Shown: positions 1-9,049, numbered from the stretch's first letter. The stretch is DNA of 64,000 nucleotides from Butyrivibrio sp. MC2021 (GCF_000621605.1 NZ_JHXX01000001.1:1054001-1118000); one strand, 5' to 3'. The notes: a model not told the origin generated them from the letters alone. Made by a program: numbers and translations.

Positions 1-140
1 CATAACAGATTGCTTTTGATAACTATATCATTAGCATATCATTATGAGAATACCATGAAAATTAAAAAAATCCTTCTCTTCGATTGTTACTTTTTAAGTT
101 TAATCCCCTATGTTCCACAAAATGTCTACACAATATTTTA

Positions 141-169
141 TTGACTTTTGCACTTTAGCACTTTAAAAT
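141..169 (+). promoter_or_regulatory. promoter of the alanine/Na+ symporter gene
   Basis: A -35 box TTGACT (141-146) and a -10 box TAAAAT (164-169) are separated by 17 bases, which fits a sigma-A promoter. The spacer holds an exact tandem repeat of GCACTTTA (150-157 and 158-165). A strong ribosome site, GAGAGGAGAG, lies at about 215-224, just before the symporter start. The rest of 1-140 is AT-rich with no gene that I can support. Confidence 0.6.
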
Positions 170-228
170 GATACCAACAGTTTTGTACTCGTGTATACAA
201 TAATAACGTATAGTGAGAGGAGAGTATT

Positions 229-1719
229 ATGGGTGGATTTTTAACAATGGTTGAAAACATTAACAATGCAGTCAATGGCTTCGTCTGGGGACTTCCGATG
301 CTGATTCTTCTGGTTGGCACAGGAATTCTTATGACACTTCTTACGAAATTCTTTCAGATATCCCACATTAAACATTGGATGAAAAATACCATCGGCGGAA
401 TTTTCACTAACTCACATATCACCGCTCACACAGGAAAAGAGGATATGCAGATCTCCCAGTTCCAGAGTCTGTGCACTGCTCTTGCAGCAACCATCGGAAC
501 CGGTAATATCGCAGGTGTTGCGGCAGCTATCGCAGCCGGCGGCCCAGGCGCCATCTTCTGGATGTGGGTTGTTGCTTTCTTCGGAATGATGACCAACTTC
601 TCCGAGAATGTTCTCGGTATCTATTATAGAAGACGTAATGAGAGAGACGAATGGTGCGGAGGCGCCATGTACTACCTCAGGGACGGCCTTGGCAGCAAAA
701 AGGGCTGCAGGCAGATTGGAGCTGCTTTAGCTGTTCTTTTCAGTGTTTTCTGTATCCTGGCTTCCTTCGGAATCGGAAATATGAGCCAGATCAATTCCAT
801 AGCAGTAAATATGGGGTCTGCTTTCGGAATTCCTTCATTTGTAACCGGTGTTTTCCTTATGGCTCTTGCAGGCCTTGTTATCGTAGGTGGTCTTAAGAGA
901 ATCGCTTCCGTAACAGAAAAGCTTGTTCCTTTCATGGCAGTTATCTACCTTATCGGTGCGATCATTGTTCTTGTTGTTAACGCCAATCAGATTGGCGCAG
1001 TATTCGGAGCCATCATCAAGGGTGCCTTCGGTATGAGAGCCGTTGGCGGCGGCATCGTTGGAAGCGGTGTTGCAATGGCTGTTCAGTGGGGAATGAAGCG
1101 AGGCGTCTTCTCCAACGAGGCAGGTCTTGGTTCTTCAGTTATGGTTCACTCCAGCTCCAACGTTCGTGAGCCCGTTGTTCAGGGTATGTGGGGCATCTTC
1201 GAAGTATTTGCCGACACCATCATTGTTTGTACCCTCACTGCTTTCGCAGTTTTATCCTCAGGTCTTGTAGACCTCAATACCGGCGCAGTTCTTTCAGATA
1301 AGGTTTCAACCGCCCTGGTTGCAGAGGCCTTCTCCACAGTATTCGGCGGCGCAGGTTCTGCATTTATCGCAATTGCTATTCTGTTCTTTGCTTTCTCAAC
1401 AGTTCTTGGCTGGAGCCAGTACGGAAGCAAGGGCTTTGAGTATCTCTTCGGAAGAAAAGCTGTTAAGGGCTATCAGATCATATTCGTTGTGTTCATTGTG
1501 ATCGGTGCTACCATGGACCTCTCACTGGCCTGGGATCTTTCAGATACCTTCAACGGAATGATGGCTATCCCGAACCTTATTGGTGTTATCACCCTCAGCG
1601 GCACAGTTATGAAGATCACCAAGAACTATGTAGACCGCAAGATCCATGGCAAGGATGTAAAGCCTATGCTCTCTGCTCTTGATGATATCCAGGAACTTCA
1701 CGAAAAAGAGATCTGCTGA
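229..1719 (+). CDS. alanine/glycine:cation symporter (AGCS family)
   Basis: This 496-residue, strongly hydrophobic protein is a sodium-coupled amino-acid symporter of the AGCS (AlsT/DagA) family, which takes up alanine or glycine across the cytoplasmic membrane. The family signature GTGNIAGVA followed by GGPGAIFWMW lies around residues 85-120, and a further conserved stretch, KRGVFSNEAGLGSS, lies near residue 290. About ten membrane segments are visible and the length is typical. The start is supported by GAGAGGAGAG a few bases upstream. It has its own promoter and a terminator directly after it, so it is probably monocistronic. The exact substrate cannot be read from the sequence. Confidence 0.93.
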   Translation: MGGFLTMVENINNAVNGFVWGLPMLILLVGTGILMTLLTKFFQISHIKHWMKNTIGGIFTNSHITAHTGKEDMQISQFQSLCTALAATIGTGNIAGVAAAIAAGGPGAIFWMWVVAFFGMMTNFSENVLGIYYRRRNERDEWCGGAMYYLRDGLGSKKGCRQIGAALAVLFSVFCILASFGIGNMSQINSIAVNMGSAFGIPSFVTGVFLMALAGLVIVGGLKRIASVTEKLVPFMAVIYLIGAIIVLVVNANQIGAVFGAIIKGAFGMRAVGGGIVGSGVAMAVQWGMKRGVFSNEAGLGSSVMVHSSSNVREPVVQGMWGIFEVFADTIIVCTLTAFAVLSSGLVDLNTGAVLSDKVSTALVAEAFSTVFGGAGSAFIAIAILFFAFSTVLGWSQYGSKGFEYLFGRKAVKGYQIIFVVFIVIGATMDLSLAWDLSDTFNGMMAIPNLIGVITLSGTVMKITKNYVDRKIHGKDVKPMLSALDDIQELHEKEIC

Positions 1720-1741
1720 AAATAATTAAAAGACTTAGATT

Positions 1742-1778
1742 AAAGTCAAGCCTTTTACAAAAGGGCTTGACTTTATTT
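1742..1778 (+). terminator. rho-independent terminator of the symporter gene
   Basis: The 11-base arm AAAGTCAAGCC (1742-1752) pairs with GGCTTGACTTT (1764-1774). The loop can pair further through TTTT/AAAA, and a T-rich stretch follows. It lies 20 bases after the symporter stop. Confidence 0.85.
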
Positions 1779-1784
1779 GTGTGT

Positions 1785-1806
1785 AATGTTAGCATATGCT
1801 AACATT
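1785..1806. promoter_or_regulatory. 22-base perfect palindrome, candidate operator of the ZIP transporter
   Basis: The core ATGTTAGCATATGCTAACAT (1786-1805) is a perfect palindrome and extends by one A/T pair on each side. It lies about 75 bases before the ZIP gene, just upstream of an AT-rich promoter-like stretch with TATAAA at 1844-1849. The half-sites TTAG/CTAA recall operators of DtxR/MntR-type metal regulators. The location before a metal transporter makes a metal-responsive operator plausible, but no regulator gene is present here. Confidence 0.5.
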
Positions 1807-1880
1807 TATAATTAAATGATACTTTTTATCAATACAAAAACATTATAAAATATAGATAACCACTACAAGGAGGAACTATC

Positions 1881-2675
1881 ATGCTTAAAATTTTCGATAT
1901 AAACATCATTTTGGGATTACTTATCCCCTTTTTCGGTACAGCCCTCGGCTCCGCCGGAGTTTTCTTTATGAAGAATCAGATGAGTAAAGGCATCCAGCGC
2001 GCTCTGACGGGATTTGCCAGCGGAGTCATGGTGGCAGCGTCTATCTGGAGCCTTCTTATTCCGGCCATGGATCAGACTGAGGACATGGGTAAGCTTGCCT
2101 TCCTTCCGGCGGGCATAGGCTTCCTTCTGGGAATTGCATTCCTTTTGCTTCTCGACTCCGTTATTCCCCATTTGCATCTGAATGCGGAGCAGGCGGAAGG
2201 TCCCAGAGCCAATTTTAAGAAGACCACAATGATGGTTCTGGCGGTTACCCTTCACAATATCCCCGAGGGAATGGCTGTGGGTGTTGTATTTGCAGGACTT
2301 CTTTCAGGTAATTCCACCATCACCGCAGGAGGCGCTCTGGCGCTGTCCCTGGGTATCGCCATCCAGAATTTCCCTGAGGGTGCCATCATTTCCATGCCCC
2401 TTAAAGCCGAGGGCAAAAATACCTTAAAGGCCTTTGGAAGCGGCGTTCTCTCCGGCGCGGTTGAGCCCCTGGGAGCCCTCCTTACTATCTTGGCCGCAGG
2501 CCTTGTGGTTCCTCTAATGCCCTATCTTCTCAGCTTTGCAGCCGGTGCCATGATGTACGTGGTTGTGGAGGAACTCATTCCGGAAATGTCAGAGGGAGAG
2601 CACTCAAATATCGGTGTTATCATGTTTTCCGTGGGATTTGTACTTATGATGGCCCTGGACGTAGCCCTTGGATGA
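1881..2675 (+). CDS. ZIP family divalent metal transporter
   Basis: This 264-residue membrane protein belongs to the ZIP family (ZupT/GufA type), which moves zinc, and sometimes iron or manganese, into the cytoplasm. The two metal-binding helices are clear: HNIPEG at residues 125-130 and the partner QNFPEG at 162-167. A short His-containing loop (HLHLN, about 97-101) sits between the third and fourth membrane segments. About eight segments are visible and the length is normal. The start follows AAGGAGGAACTATC, an excellent ribosome site. The upstream palindrome at 1785-1806 may place it under metal control. Metal preference cannot be decided from the sequence. Confidence 0.93.
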   Translation: MLKIFDINIILGLLIPFFGTALGSAGVFFMKNQMSKGIQRALTGFASGVMVAASIWSLLIPAMDQTEDMGKLAFLPAGIGFLLGIAFLLLLDSVIPHLHLNAEQAEGPRANFKKTTMMVLAVTLHNIPEGMAVGVVFAGLLSGNSTITAGGALALSLGIAIQNFPEGAIISMPLKAEGKNTLKAFGSGVLSGAVEPLGALLTILAAGLVVPLMPYLLSFAAGAMMYVVVEELIPEMSEGEHSNIGVIMFSVGFVLMMALDVALG

Positions 2676-2880
2676 TGTTCACAAATTCTTCACACTACCT
2701 TTAGTGAGTATTTAGGTTCGGGCTCTAATATAACATCATCAGGTAACGCAAGTTACCTGCTACCCCACAACACATACTTTTTTCAATCATTACACAGGGC
2801 TATTCCAACCCCATATAGGAGTAGCCTCCTCCCAACAATTACCTCTCTTTTTTGAGGATGTTTAATAAACTACTTCACAC
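2676..2880. other. non-coding stretch with two hairpins between convergent genes
   Basis: No gene is supportable here. CAGGTAAC (2740-2747) pairs with GTTACCTG (2752-2759) around a GCAA tetraloop. GGCTATTCC (2798-2806) pairs with GGAGTAGCC (2818-2826) with one G-U pair. A weaker CCTC/GAGG hairpin follows near 2842-2857. The stretch could be a structured 3' untranslated region of the ZIP mRNA or a small RNA ending at the terminator at 2881-2928. I do not recognise an RNA family. Confidence 0.4.
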
Positions 2881-2928
2881 AAAATCAGGCGCCACACCGT
2901 TCATCTATCGGTGTGGCGCCTGATTTTT
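2881..2928. terminator. strong bidirectional terminator
   Basis: A perfect 19-base stem is formed by 2881-2899 and 2909-2927. The arm begins AAAATCAGGCGCCACACC and the loop is nine bases. T runs lie on both strands, so it can stop transcription from the ZIP side and from the minus-strand GtrA gene. Confidence 0.92.
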
Positions 2929-2946
2929 ATATCTCTTATTTCTTAA

Positions 2947-3504
2947 TTACTCCTTCTCAGCCTTAGGTGTCTGAGGGAAAATGATCTTGTTTACGAAGAA
3001 GAATACTACCATGGATACTCCTCCGTTAAGCACTGTGGTTCCGATGTTGTAGATGAAGTCCGGAACAAACATACCTGCTACAGCAACCCAGATACAGTTA
3101 ATTGAGTTAACGATGCAGGTGATAAGGCAGAATGCCAATACGTACCAGGCGATCTGCTTACCGGTATTGCCATGGCTTCTGAATACAAAGAGCTTCTGGA
3201 TCGGGAAGTTGATGCACTCACCGATGATCATGGCTACCATATATGCCGCAAAATATGCCAGTCCGCCGTGGGCCTGATCATATCCCAGGATGTTCCACTG
3301 GAAGGTCTCCCCGAACAGTGTCACCGGAATTCCGGGCCATCCGAAGGATCTGTCTCCCAGCCCCTGGAACGCATATGGTAAAAACTGAAGCATCAGATAC
3401 TTAAGGACTGTGACAAGGTTCGATACGATTACGAACAGTCCGCCCTCTCTTATCCACTGCGCTGCCTTGGGATGTTTTTCTGCAAAATCATTCCAAAATT
3501 TCAT
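2947..3504 (-). CDS. GtrA-like membrane protein
   Basis: This 185-residue protein with four predicted membrane segments resembles the GtrA/DPMS family. Such proteins are thought to help move lipid-linked sugars across the membrane or to partner polysaccharide-synthesis enzymes. The first segment follows a charged N-terminus (residues 1-20), and the last hydrophobic segment ends at VNKIIFPQ near residue 175. Its ATG overlaps the stop codon of the upstream GH3 gene (TAATG), and its ribosome site GGGAGG lies inside that gene, so translation is probably coupled. Pairing with glycosidases is unusual for a transfer protein, and its job here is unknown. Confidence 0.7.
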   Translation of the reverse strand: MKFWNDFAEKHPKAAQWIREGGLFVIVSNLVTVLKYLMLQFLPYAFQGLGDRSFGWPGIPVTLFGETFQWNILGYDQAHGGLAYFAAYMVAMIIGECINFPIQKLFVFRSHGNTGKQIAWYVLAFCLITCIVNSINCIWVAVAGMFVPDFIYNIGTTVLNGGVSMVVFFFVNKIIFPQTPKAEKE

Positions 3505-5933
3505 TATTTGTTGCCTCCCTTGATCTTAGCTTCATAAGCTTTATTCTTACTGCTGTTTCCGAAGAAACCGCCTATAATAGTGCCAAGGCCTCCAAAGAAT
3601 CTGCCGTTGACAAGTTTAATTATTCCGTCAACCATAGCCATGCTCACCATTCCGCCGCTCATTTTTGCCATGGCTCTGAAAGGCATGTTGTAGATAAACA
3701 GGATGTTAAGATCCGGCTTTCCGCTCTCATCTGCCTTTTTCTTCTTGTTTGTGAGAACCTTGTAGATAAGCCTTGCAAGGCCGCTCTTTGCATAGTACAT
3801 CTGGCAAAGGGCATCATTTTTGCCAAGGCTTCCGCTCCATTTTCCGTCAGGTATGGATCTTCCCAGAAGTCTTTCAAACTCATCATCACTTACAGTCTGA
3901 ATCTTTCCGCTGTAGTAGCTCTTGAAGGACTCTTTTACATAAGGGATCTCTGTGGTGGTTCCTGCCTTCTGAAGGCTGTCCCTGAGCTTAATGTCTGCGC
4001 TGCTGGCGCCTACCATAATGCAGTAGTTGCCCTCCTCGATCTCCCACTTATTGGTCTTAACGTTGAAATAGCGGAAAGTCTTATCGTCAAAAGCGATCTC
4101 AACCTTTTTGCTCTCTCCTGCCTTAAGGAAGGTCTTGGCAAAGCCCTTGAGCTCCTTGACGGGTCTGAAGACTTTTCCGTCAGGAAGGCCCACATAGAGC
4201 TGTGAAACCTCTGCTCCGTCTCTGTCTCCTGTGTTCTTAAGGGTAAAGGATACTCCGTTTTCCGTAACAGCCAGATCACTGTATTCAAAGCTGGTATAGG
4301 AAAGTCCGAAGCCGAAGGGATAGATAACAGGCACGTCAGCGGTGTCGTAATATCTGTATCCCACATAGAGACTCTCTCTGTACTCTGAGGTTCTCTGCTG
4401 GCTTGGATAGTATCTGTAAGCCGGTGTGTCCTCATATCTTCTTGGAAGTGTCTCAGAAAGCTTACCTGAAGGATTAACACTTCCTGTGAGGATATCCAGA
4501 ACAGCTCCTGCTCCTGCCTGGCCGTTGAGGTAGCAGTGAAGCATTGCCTTGAGGTAATGGTGCCAGGGCAACTCAATGGCAGAGCCCGCACTGATGATAC
4601 CGATGATATTGGCATTAACCTGGCCCAGCTCCTGCATAAGGGTTATCTGATTCTGAGGAATCCTCATGTGGTTTCTGTCCATGCCCTCGGATTCGCTGTC
4701 CTCATTAAGTCCGAAGAAATAGAGAACATAGTCGGCTCTTGCTGCGATGTCCAGAGCCTCCTTCTTGGTGGCGGCATCCTCATCGCCGTTTCTTGAATAG
4801 CCTCTGGATGAACCGATAACCTGAATATCGTAGTTGCCGATGATCTCGGAAACAGTCTCTATCTTTGTGGGATTAACCATGGATGAGCCTGCGCCCTGAT
4901 ATCTTGGAACAAAAGCAAAATCACCGATTACGGCAACCTTTGCTCCGGGCTTAAGAGGAAGGATCTTGTCCTCATTCTTTAAAAGAACTGTGCTCTCAGC
5001 GGCAGCTCTTCTGGCCACGGCGTGATGAGCAGGAATATCGAACTCATCCTTTTTATCCTTGGCATTTGCAGAAAGAGTAAGGACAGCATCCAAAAGCTCA
5101 TCTACTCTGGCATCCACCTCCTCCATACTGATCTTGCCGCTTTCTACCGAAGCTATCAGCTCTCTTGCTGAATCAAGACCGGGATTTGGCATCTCCAGGT
5201 TGGAGCCTGCGGCAACGCCCAGGGCATGGTCATTGGAAGCGCCCCAGTCAGTTATGACTATACCGTCAAAGCCCCATTCTTTTCTCAAAATATCAGTCAA
5301 AAGATGCTTATTCTCATTGGCATAGGTGCCGTTGACCTCGTTGTAGGCTGACATGATGGTCTTGGCCTTCCCCTCTTTTACAGCAATCTCAAAGCCTGTG
5401 AGATAGATCTCTCTTAAGGTTCTTTCATCAACCACCGAGTTCATGGCCATACGGCGAAGTTCCTGTGAATTGACCGCAAAGTGCTTAGGACATGCATAAA
5501 CGCCCTTTGACTGAATACCCTTTACATAGGATGCTGCCATTTTTCCTGCAAGGTACGGATCTTCTGAAAAATACTCAAAATTTCTTCCGCAGAGTGGACT
5601 TCTCTTAATGTTAAGTCCGGGACCAAGAAGTACGTTAACGCCTTCTGCCATGGCCTCTTCGCCCAGAGTCTGACCCAGGGTCTCTCCAAGCTCAGTATCC
5701 CAGCTGTTTGCTATAGTTGCCGCTGTAGGGAAACATGTGGCAGGAAGGGATGCGTTAAGTCCCAGATGGTCTCCTGCGCCGGCCTGCTTTCTTATACCAT
5801 GAGGGCCGTCAGAGCAAAAGATCGAAGGGATTCCAAGTCTCTCAAATCCCCAGGTCTGCCACTCTCCTTTTCCCTGTAAAAAAGCAGCCTTTTCTTCAAT
5901 TGTCATCTTTTCAATGATATCCTGATGTTTCAT
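3504..5933 (-). CDS. GH3 family beta-glucosidase, cytoplasmic
   Basis: This is a glycoside hydrolase family 3 enzyme with the normal domain order: an N-terminal barrel (about 1-290), an alpha/beta sandwich, and a C-terminal fibronectin-III-like domain. The retaining nucleophile is the Asp in GIVITDWGAS (near residue 229). KHFAVNSQE and GRNFEYFSEDP mark the substrate pocket. No signal peptide is present, so it likely hydrolyses imported beta-linked oligosaccharides. A hydrophobic, glycine-rich tail of about 70 residues extends past the usual end. The chosen ATG has GGGGAT just upstream; an ATG four codons earlier (5945) has none. It is probably co-transcribed with the permuted GH3 upstream and GtrA downstream. 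Exact sugar specificity is not visible. Confidence 0.88.
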   Translation of the reverse strand: MKHQDIIEKMTIEEKAAFLQGKGEWQTWGFERLGIPSIFCSDGPHGIRKQAGAGDHLGLNASLPATCFPTAATIANSWDTELGETLGQTLGEEAMAEGVNVLLGPGLNIKRSPLCGRNFEYFSEDPYLAGKMAASYVKGIQSKGVYACPKHFAVNSQELRRMAMNSVVDERTLREIYLTGFEIAVKEGKAKTIMSAYNEVNGTYANENKHLLTDILRKEWGFDGIVITDWGASNDHALGVAAGSNLEMPNPGLDSARELIASVESGKISMEEVDARVDELLDAVLTLSANAKDKKDEFDIPAHHAVARRAAAESTVLLKNEDKILPLKPGAKVAVIGDFAFVPRYQGAGSSMVNPTKIETVSEIIGNYDIQVIGSSRGYSRNGDEDAATKKEALDIAARADYVLYFFGLNEDSESEGMDRNHMRIPQNQITLMQELGQVNANIIGIISAGSAIELPWHHYLKAMLHCYLNGQAGAGAVLDILTGSVNPSGKLSETLPRRYEDTPAYRYYPSQQRTSEYRESLYVGYRYYDTADVPVIYPFGFGLSYTSFEYSDLAVTENGVSFTLKNTGDRDGAEVSQLYVGLPDGKVFRPVKELKGFAKTFLKAGESKKVEIAFDDKTFRYFNVKTNKWEIEEGNYCIMVGASSADIKLRDSLQKAGTTTEIPYVKESFKSYYSGKIQTVSDDEFERLLGRSIPDGKWSGSLGKNDALCQMYYAKSGLARLIYKVLTNKKKKADESGKPDLNILFIYNMPFRAMAKMSGGMVSMAMVDGIIKLVNGRFFGGLGTIIGGFFGNSSKNKAYEAKIKGGNK

Positions 5934-5962
5934 TTTTATCCCCATTGTTCTATTAGAGTTCA

Positions 5963-5995
5963 GAAGGCACCCGGCTTAAAAAAGCCGGTGCCTTC
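5963..5995 (-). other. intercistronic hairpin between the two GH3 genes
   Basis: GAAGGCAC-CCGGCTT (5963-5977) pairs with AAGCCGGTGCCTTC (5982-5995) with one bulged C. The T run is in the loop rather than after the stem on the minus strand, so it is a poor terminator. It is better read as an mRNA-stability element or a partial attenuator between cotranscribed genes. Confidence 0.5.
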
Positions 5996-6011
5996 CGATA
6001 ATCATTAGTGA

Positions 6012-8945
6012 TCAGTTGTTTTCTTCAAGCTTTTTGTTCTTATTAAAATTCTTGATAAAGATTGCCATAAGGCAGATCATCAGTGCGCAGAAGATCACGT
6101 CACAAACTATCATAAGAACCTTCCAGGAAGCCATTCCGCCGCTGAGATTCTCAGGAGCATATGCTCTTGAATTAACTACGGTGTAGAGGATGTTCTTGGT
6201 TGCGTCTCTCATAGCCTGCTGAGCGCCGTTGGTATCTCTGAACTGTACATTGTTGGTAGCTGTAGGATAGTTAACCAGCATACAGTCTGTACCGTTACGG
6301 ATAGCCTGGTCAGATGACATGTAGCCATATACTCCGAAGTAGTCTGTAAGAACGAAGCCGTTGAAGCCCCACTCGTTGCGAAGAACAGTCTTAAGAAGTG
6401 ATGCGCTTCCGCCTGCCCAACGGTTACCGATGTAGTTGAAGGAGCTCATTACTGCTGTAAGGTCAACATTCTTTACGCAAAGCTCGAAAGGTCTGAGGTA
6501 GATCTCACGGATAGCCTGCTCATTGGACCAGGTGCAGAGCATGTCGCATCTGTTACCTTCCTGATCGTTCATAGCGAAGTGCTTGATATAAGCATATACT
6601 CCGTTATCCCATGAACCCTGTGCCGCTTTCATAGCGATGAAGCCTGAAAGAAGGCTGTCCTCTGAATAGTACTCGAAGTTACGTCCTGCAAAAGCAGTTC
6701 TGTGGATGTTCATAGCAGGTGCATACCAACCTGATACGTCCATTTCATTTGCCATCTTTCCGATGTAATCACCGAAGGAATAAGCAAGATCCTTATTAAA
6801 TGTTGCTGCAATTGTTACACCTACAGGGAATCCAAGGGATCCTACTCCTGTGAAGTTGTTGTTGATGGAAGCAGGGCCGTCACAGTCATTGGTACGAACC
6901 TTGCCGATGGAATCAACTGAGTTGGTCTGATATCCGCCAAGGGAGATAAGAGCGTTCATGTCATCAAGTGTCATGCTGTTAAGAAGCTCATCCCACTTAG
7001 GATCGTCCTTTGAAAGACCGCGGAGATCTTTAAGCTTAAGGTTTGTAGCTGCTCCTGTTGTAACTGCTGCTGCGTTAGGATCCTCATCAGCTGCTGTTGC
7101 TTCAGGTGTAAGGTAATTACTGATGTTATAGAAGGTTGACTTGGCATCTGCGCTCATCTCATAGCTTGTAGGAGCCTTGGTTGCCTCTGCATAATTTGCA
7201 AAGCCGTCTGCTCTTGAAAGATATGTGAGTCCGCCGTTGGCATAGTCAAATGTGTTTGTAGCTGTAACAAGATCTGAAGATCTCTTGTTTGATCCGTTGT
7301 AGGTGATTGTGCTTCCTACAGAATAGGTCTTGGAATCAATAATGTTGTGTGAATCCTTGTTGATGGAGATGATGTAATCTCCGCTCTCAAGTACATAAGC
7401 CTTTGCATTCTTGTCATCATAGGATGCCATCAGCTCTTCATCGAAGGAGATGGTGAAGGTCTGTGATGCGCCGGGCTCAAGGATATCTGTCTTTTCAAAG
7501 GCGATGAGGTTAGCTGAAGCCTTCTCAATTCCGCCGTTGGTATAAGGAGGATTGAAGTAAACCTGAACTACTTCCTTACCTGCCTTAGCCCCCATATTTG
7601 TAACTGTTACATCAAAGCTGATCTTGCCGTTTGATGATGTGATCTCGCCCATGGTCTGCTCAAAGTTTGTATAGGAAAGACCATGTCCGAAAGGATACTG
7701 AACGATGCTGTCATAGTCGATAAGTCCCTCAAGAGCTGCTGTCTCGTAGAACTTGTAACCTACATAGATGCCCTCAACATAGTTAATGAAGGAAACATCT
7801 GCTCTTGACTCTGCTCCTGTCATGAAGCTTGTTGAGATATATGCGAACTCATCCATGTTGGTGTAGTTGAAGTCACCGAAGTTGTTCCACCAAGGTGTCT
7901 TTTCCATATCATAAACATAAGTATCGATGAGCTTACCTGATGGGTTAACCGCACCTGTAAGGATCTCGCCGAGAGCCTCCATACCTACGTGTCCCATGCC
8001 TGCTGCCCAGAGAACTGACTTGATCTGAGGATGATCCTTGATGAAGCCCATCTCAAAAGCGTTGGCACCGTTGTAAACAAGAACAACCTTATCGAAGTTC
8101 TGGCAGACAAGAGAGATCATCTCTTCTTCTCTGTTGGTGAGCTGGAGATAGTGATCTCCTGCATCCCAGTCATTACCCTGGTTCAGAGTGTCATCATAAA
8201 CACCTGCTGTGTAGGTTGTGCCATCCTGATAGGTTCCATTTACCATGCCTACCATGTCGTTAGGAAGATCTGCACCCTCACCGCCTGAACGGCTGATAAC
8301 GATTAAAGCTGTATCTGAAAAACTCTTTGCATTGGAAATAAGTGAATCTGTGTAAAGTGAAACGTTTGGTTCAGGCAGGGTCCAATCCTGTGCCCACATA
8401 CCAACCTCAGGTCTGTCTGCCTTGTAATCTGTGTAGAACTTGGTCAGCTCTGAGTTAGTCTCGATTCCCGCATGTTTAAGTGACTGAAGGATATCGATGG
8501 TTGCATATGCATTATTAAGTGCTCCTGATCCTGCTCCGCCAAGGATAGGATTGATGGAAGCCCAGCCGAATACGTTGAGCTTGGAGCCCGAAGCGATAGG
8601 AAGGGTGTTTGCCTGGTTCTCGATAAGAACGATTCCTTCCTCTGCGATCTGCTGTGCAAGCTTGGTTGAAGCATCGGAAGTCTCTTTTGCGATAGTTCCG
8701 CTTCCGCTTACAAGATCAAGCATGGTGCTCATTGGTCCTGTGCAGATCATGTTGACGCAGATAACAATACCTGTGAGCATAGCAACAAGTGCTGTGCCTC
8801 TGATAAGCTTCTTTAAGGGCTTCTTCACCTTCATTACAGCTATCATGATGATAACTGCAACAGCAATGATAATGCCTATAGCTATCAGAAAGGATTTGAT
8901 GGATGTTATGACGTTCATAACATCACTCATGTTGATAGATAACAT
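6012..8945 (-). CDS. membrane-anchored GH3 enzyme with permuted domain order
   Basis: This 977-residue GH3-family glycosidase has its halves in the reverse of the usual order. Two membrane segments (about 16-40 and 50-72) come first, then the C-terminal-type alpha/beta and fibronectin-III-like domains (about 90-560). The catalytic barrel follows, with GRNFEYYSEDS, KHFAMNDQEG and the nucleophile Asp in FVLTDYFGVYG near residue 868. A last membrane segment (about 941-962) and a lysine-rich tail close the protein. Reversed GH3s are known from rumen bacteria. The topology suggests a catalytic part outside the membrane, held at both ends. The start was chosen because GGGAGG lies seven bases before this ATG; an ATG 13 codons earlier lacks such a site. 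Substrate is unknown; beta-glucosides are likely. Confidence 0.85.
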   Translation of the reverse strand: MLSINMSDVMNVITSIKSFLIAIGIIIAVAVIIMIAVMKVKKPLKKLIRGTALVAMLTGIVICVNMICTGPMSTMLDLVSGSGTIAKETSDASTKLAQQIAEEGIVLIENQANTLPIASGSKLNVFGWASINPILGGAGSGALNNAYATIDILQSLKHAGIETNSELTKFYTDYKADRPEVGMWAQDWTLPEPNVSLYTDSLISNAKSFSDTALIVISRSGGEGADLPNDMVGMVNGTYQDGTTYTAGVYDDTLNQGNDWDAGDHYLQLTNREEEMISLVCQNFDKVVLVYNGANAFEMGFIKDHPQIKSVLWAAGMGHVGMEALGEILTGAVNPSGKLIDTYVYDMEKTPWWNNFGDFNYTNMDEFAYISTSFMTGAESRADVSFINYVEGIYVGYKFYETAALEGLIDYDSIVQYPFGHGLSYTNFEQTMGEITSSNGKISFDVTVTNMGAKAGKEVVQVYFNPPYTNGGIEKASANLIAFEKTDILEPGASQTFTISFDEELMASYDDKNAKAYVLESGDYIISINKDSHNIIDSKTYSVGSTITYNGSNKRSSDLVTATNTFDYANGGLTYLSRADGFANYAEATKAPTSYEMSADAKSTFYNISNYLTPEATAADEDPNAAAVTTGAATNLKLKDLRGLSKDDPKWDELLNSMTLDDMNALISLGGYQTNSVDSIGKVRTNDCDGPASINNNFTGVGSLGFPVGVTIAATFNKDLAYSFGDYIGKMANEMDVSGWYAPAMNIHRTAFAGRNFEYYSEDSLLSGFIAMKAAQGSWDNGVYAYIKHFAMNDQEGNRCDMLCTWSNEQAIREIYLRPFELCVKNVDLTAVMSSFNYIGNRWAGGSASLLKTVLRNEWGFNGFVLTDYFGVYGYMSSDQAIRNGTDCMLVNYPTATNNVQFRDTNGAQQAMRDATKNILYTVVNSRAYAPENLSGGMASWKVLMIVCDVIFCALMICLMAIFIKNFNKNKKLEENN

Positions 8946-9049
8946 AATAGAACCTCCCTTTTTTAAGTGTCCGCAACCGGTCATGAAGCGGAACTATAAT
9001 TTTACACACCCTTTGTGCGGCGCGTCATTACACACTAAGCTTAACACGC

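Noticed and set aside
4010-4615. A second minus-strand frame inside the cytoplasmic GH3 gene
   Set aside because: It is a shadow of the GH3 reading frame in another phase; the GH3 protein has intact family motifs through the same bases.
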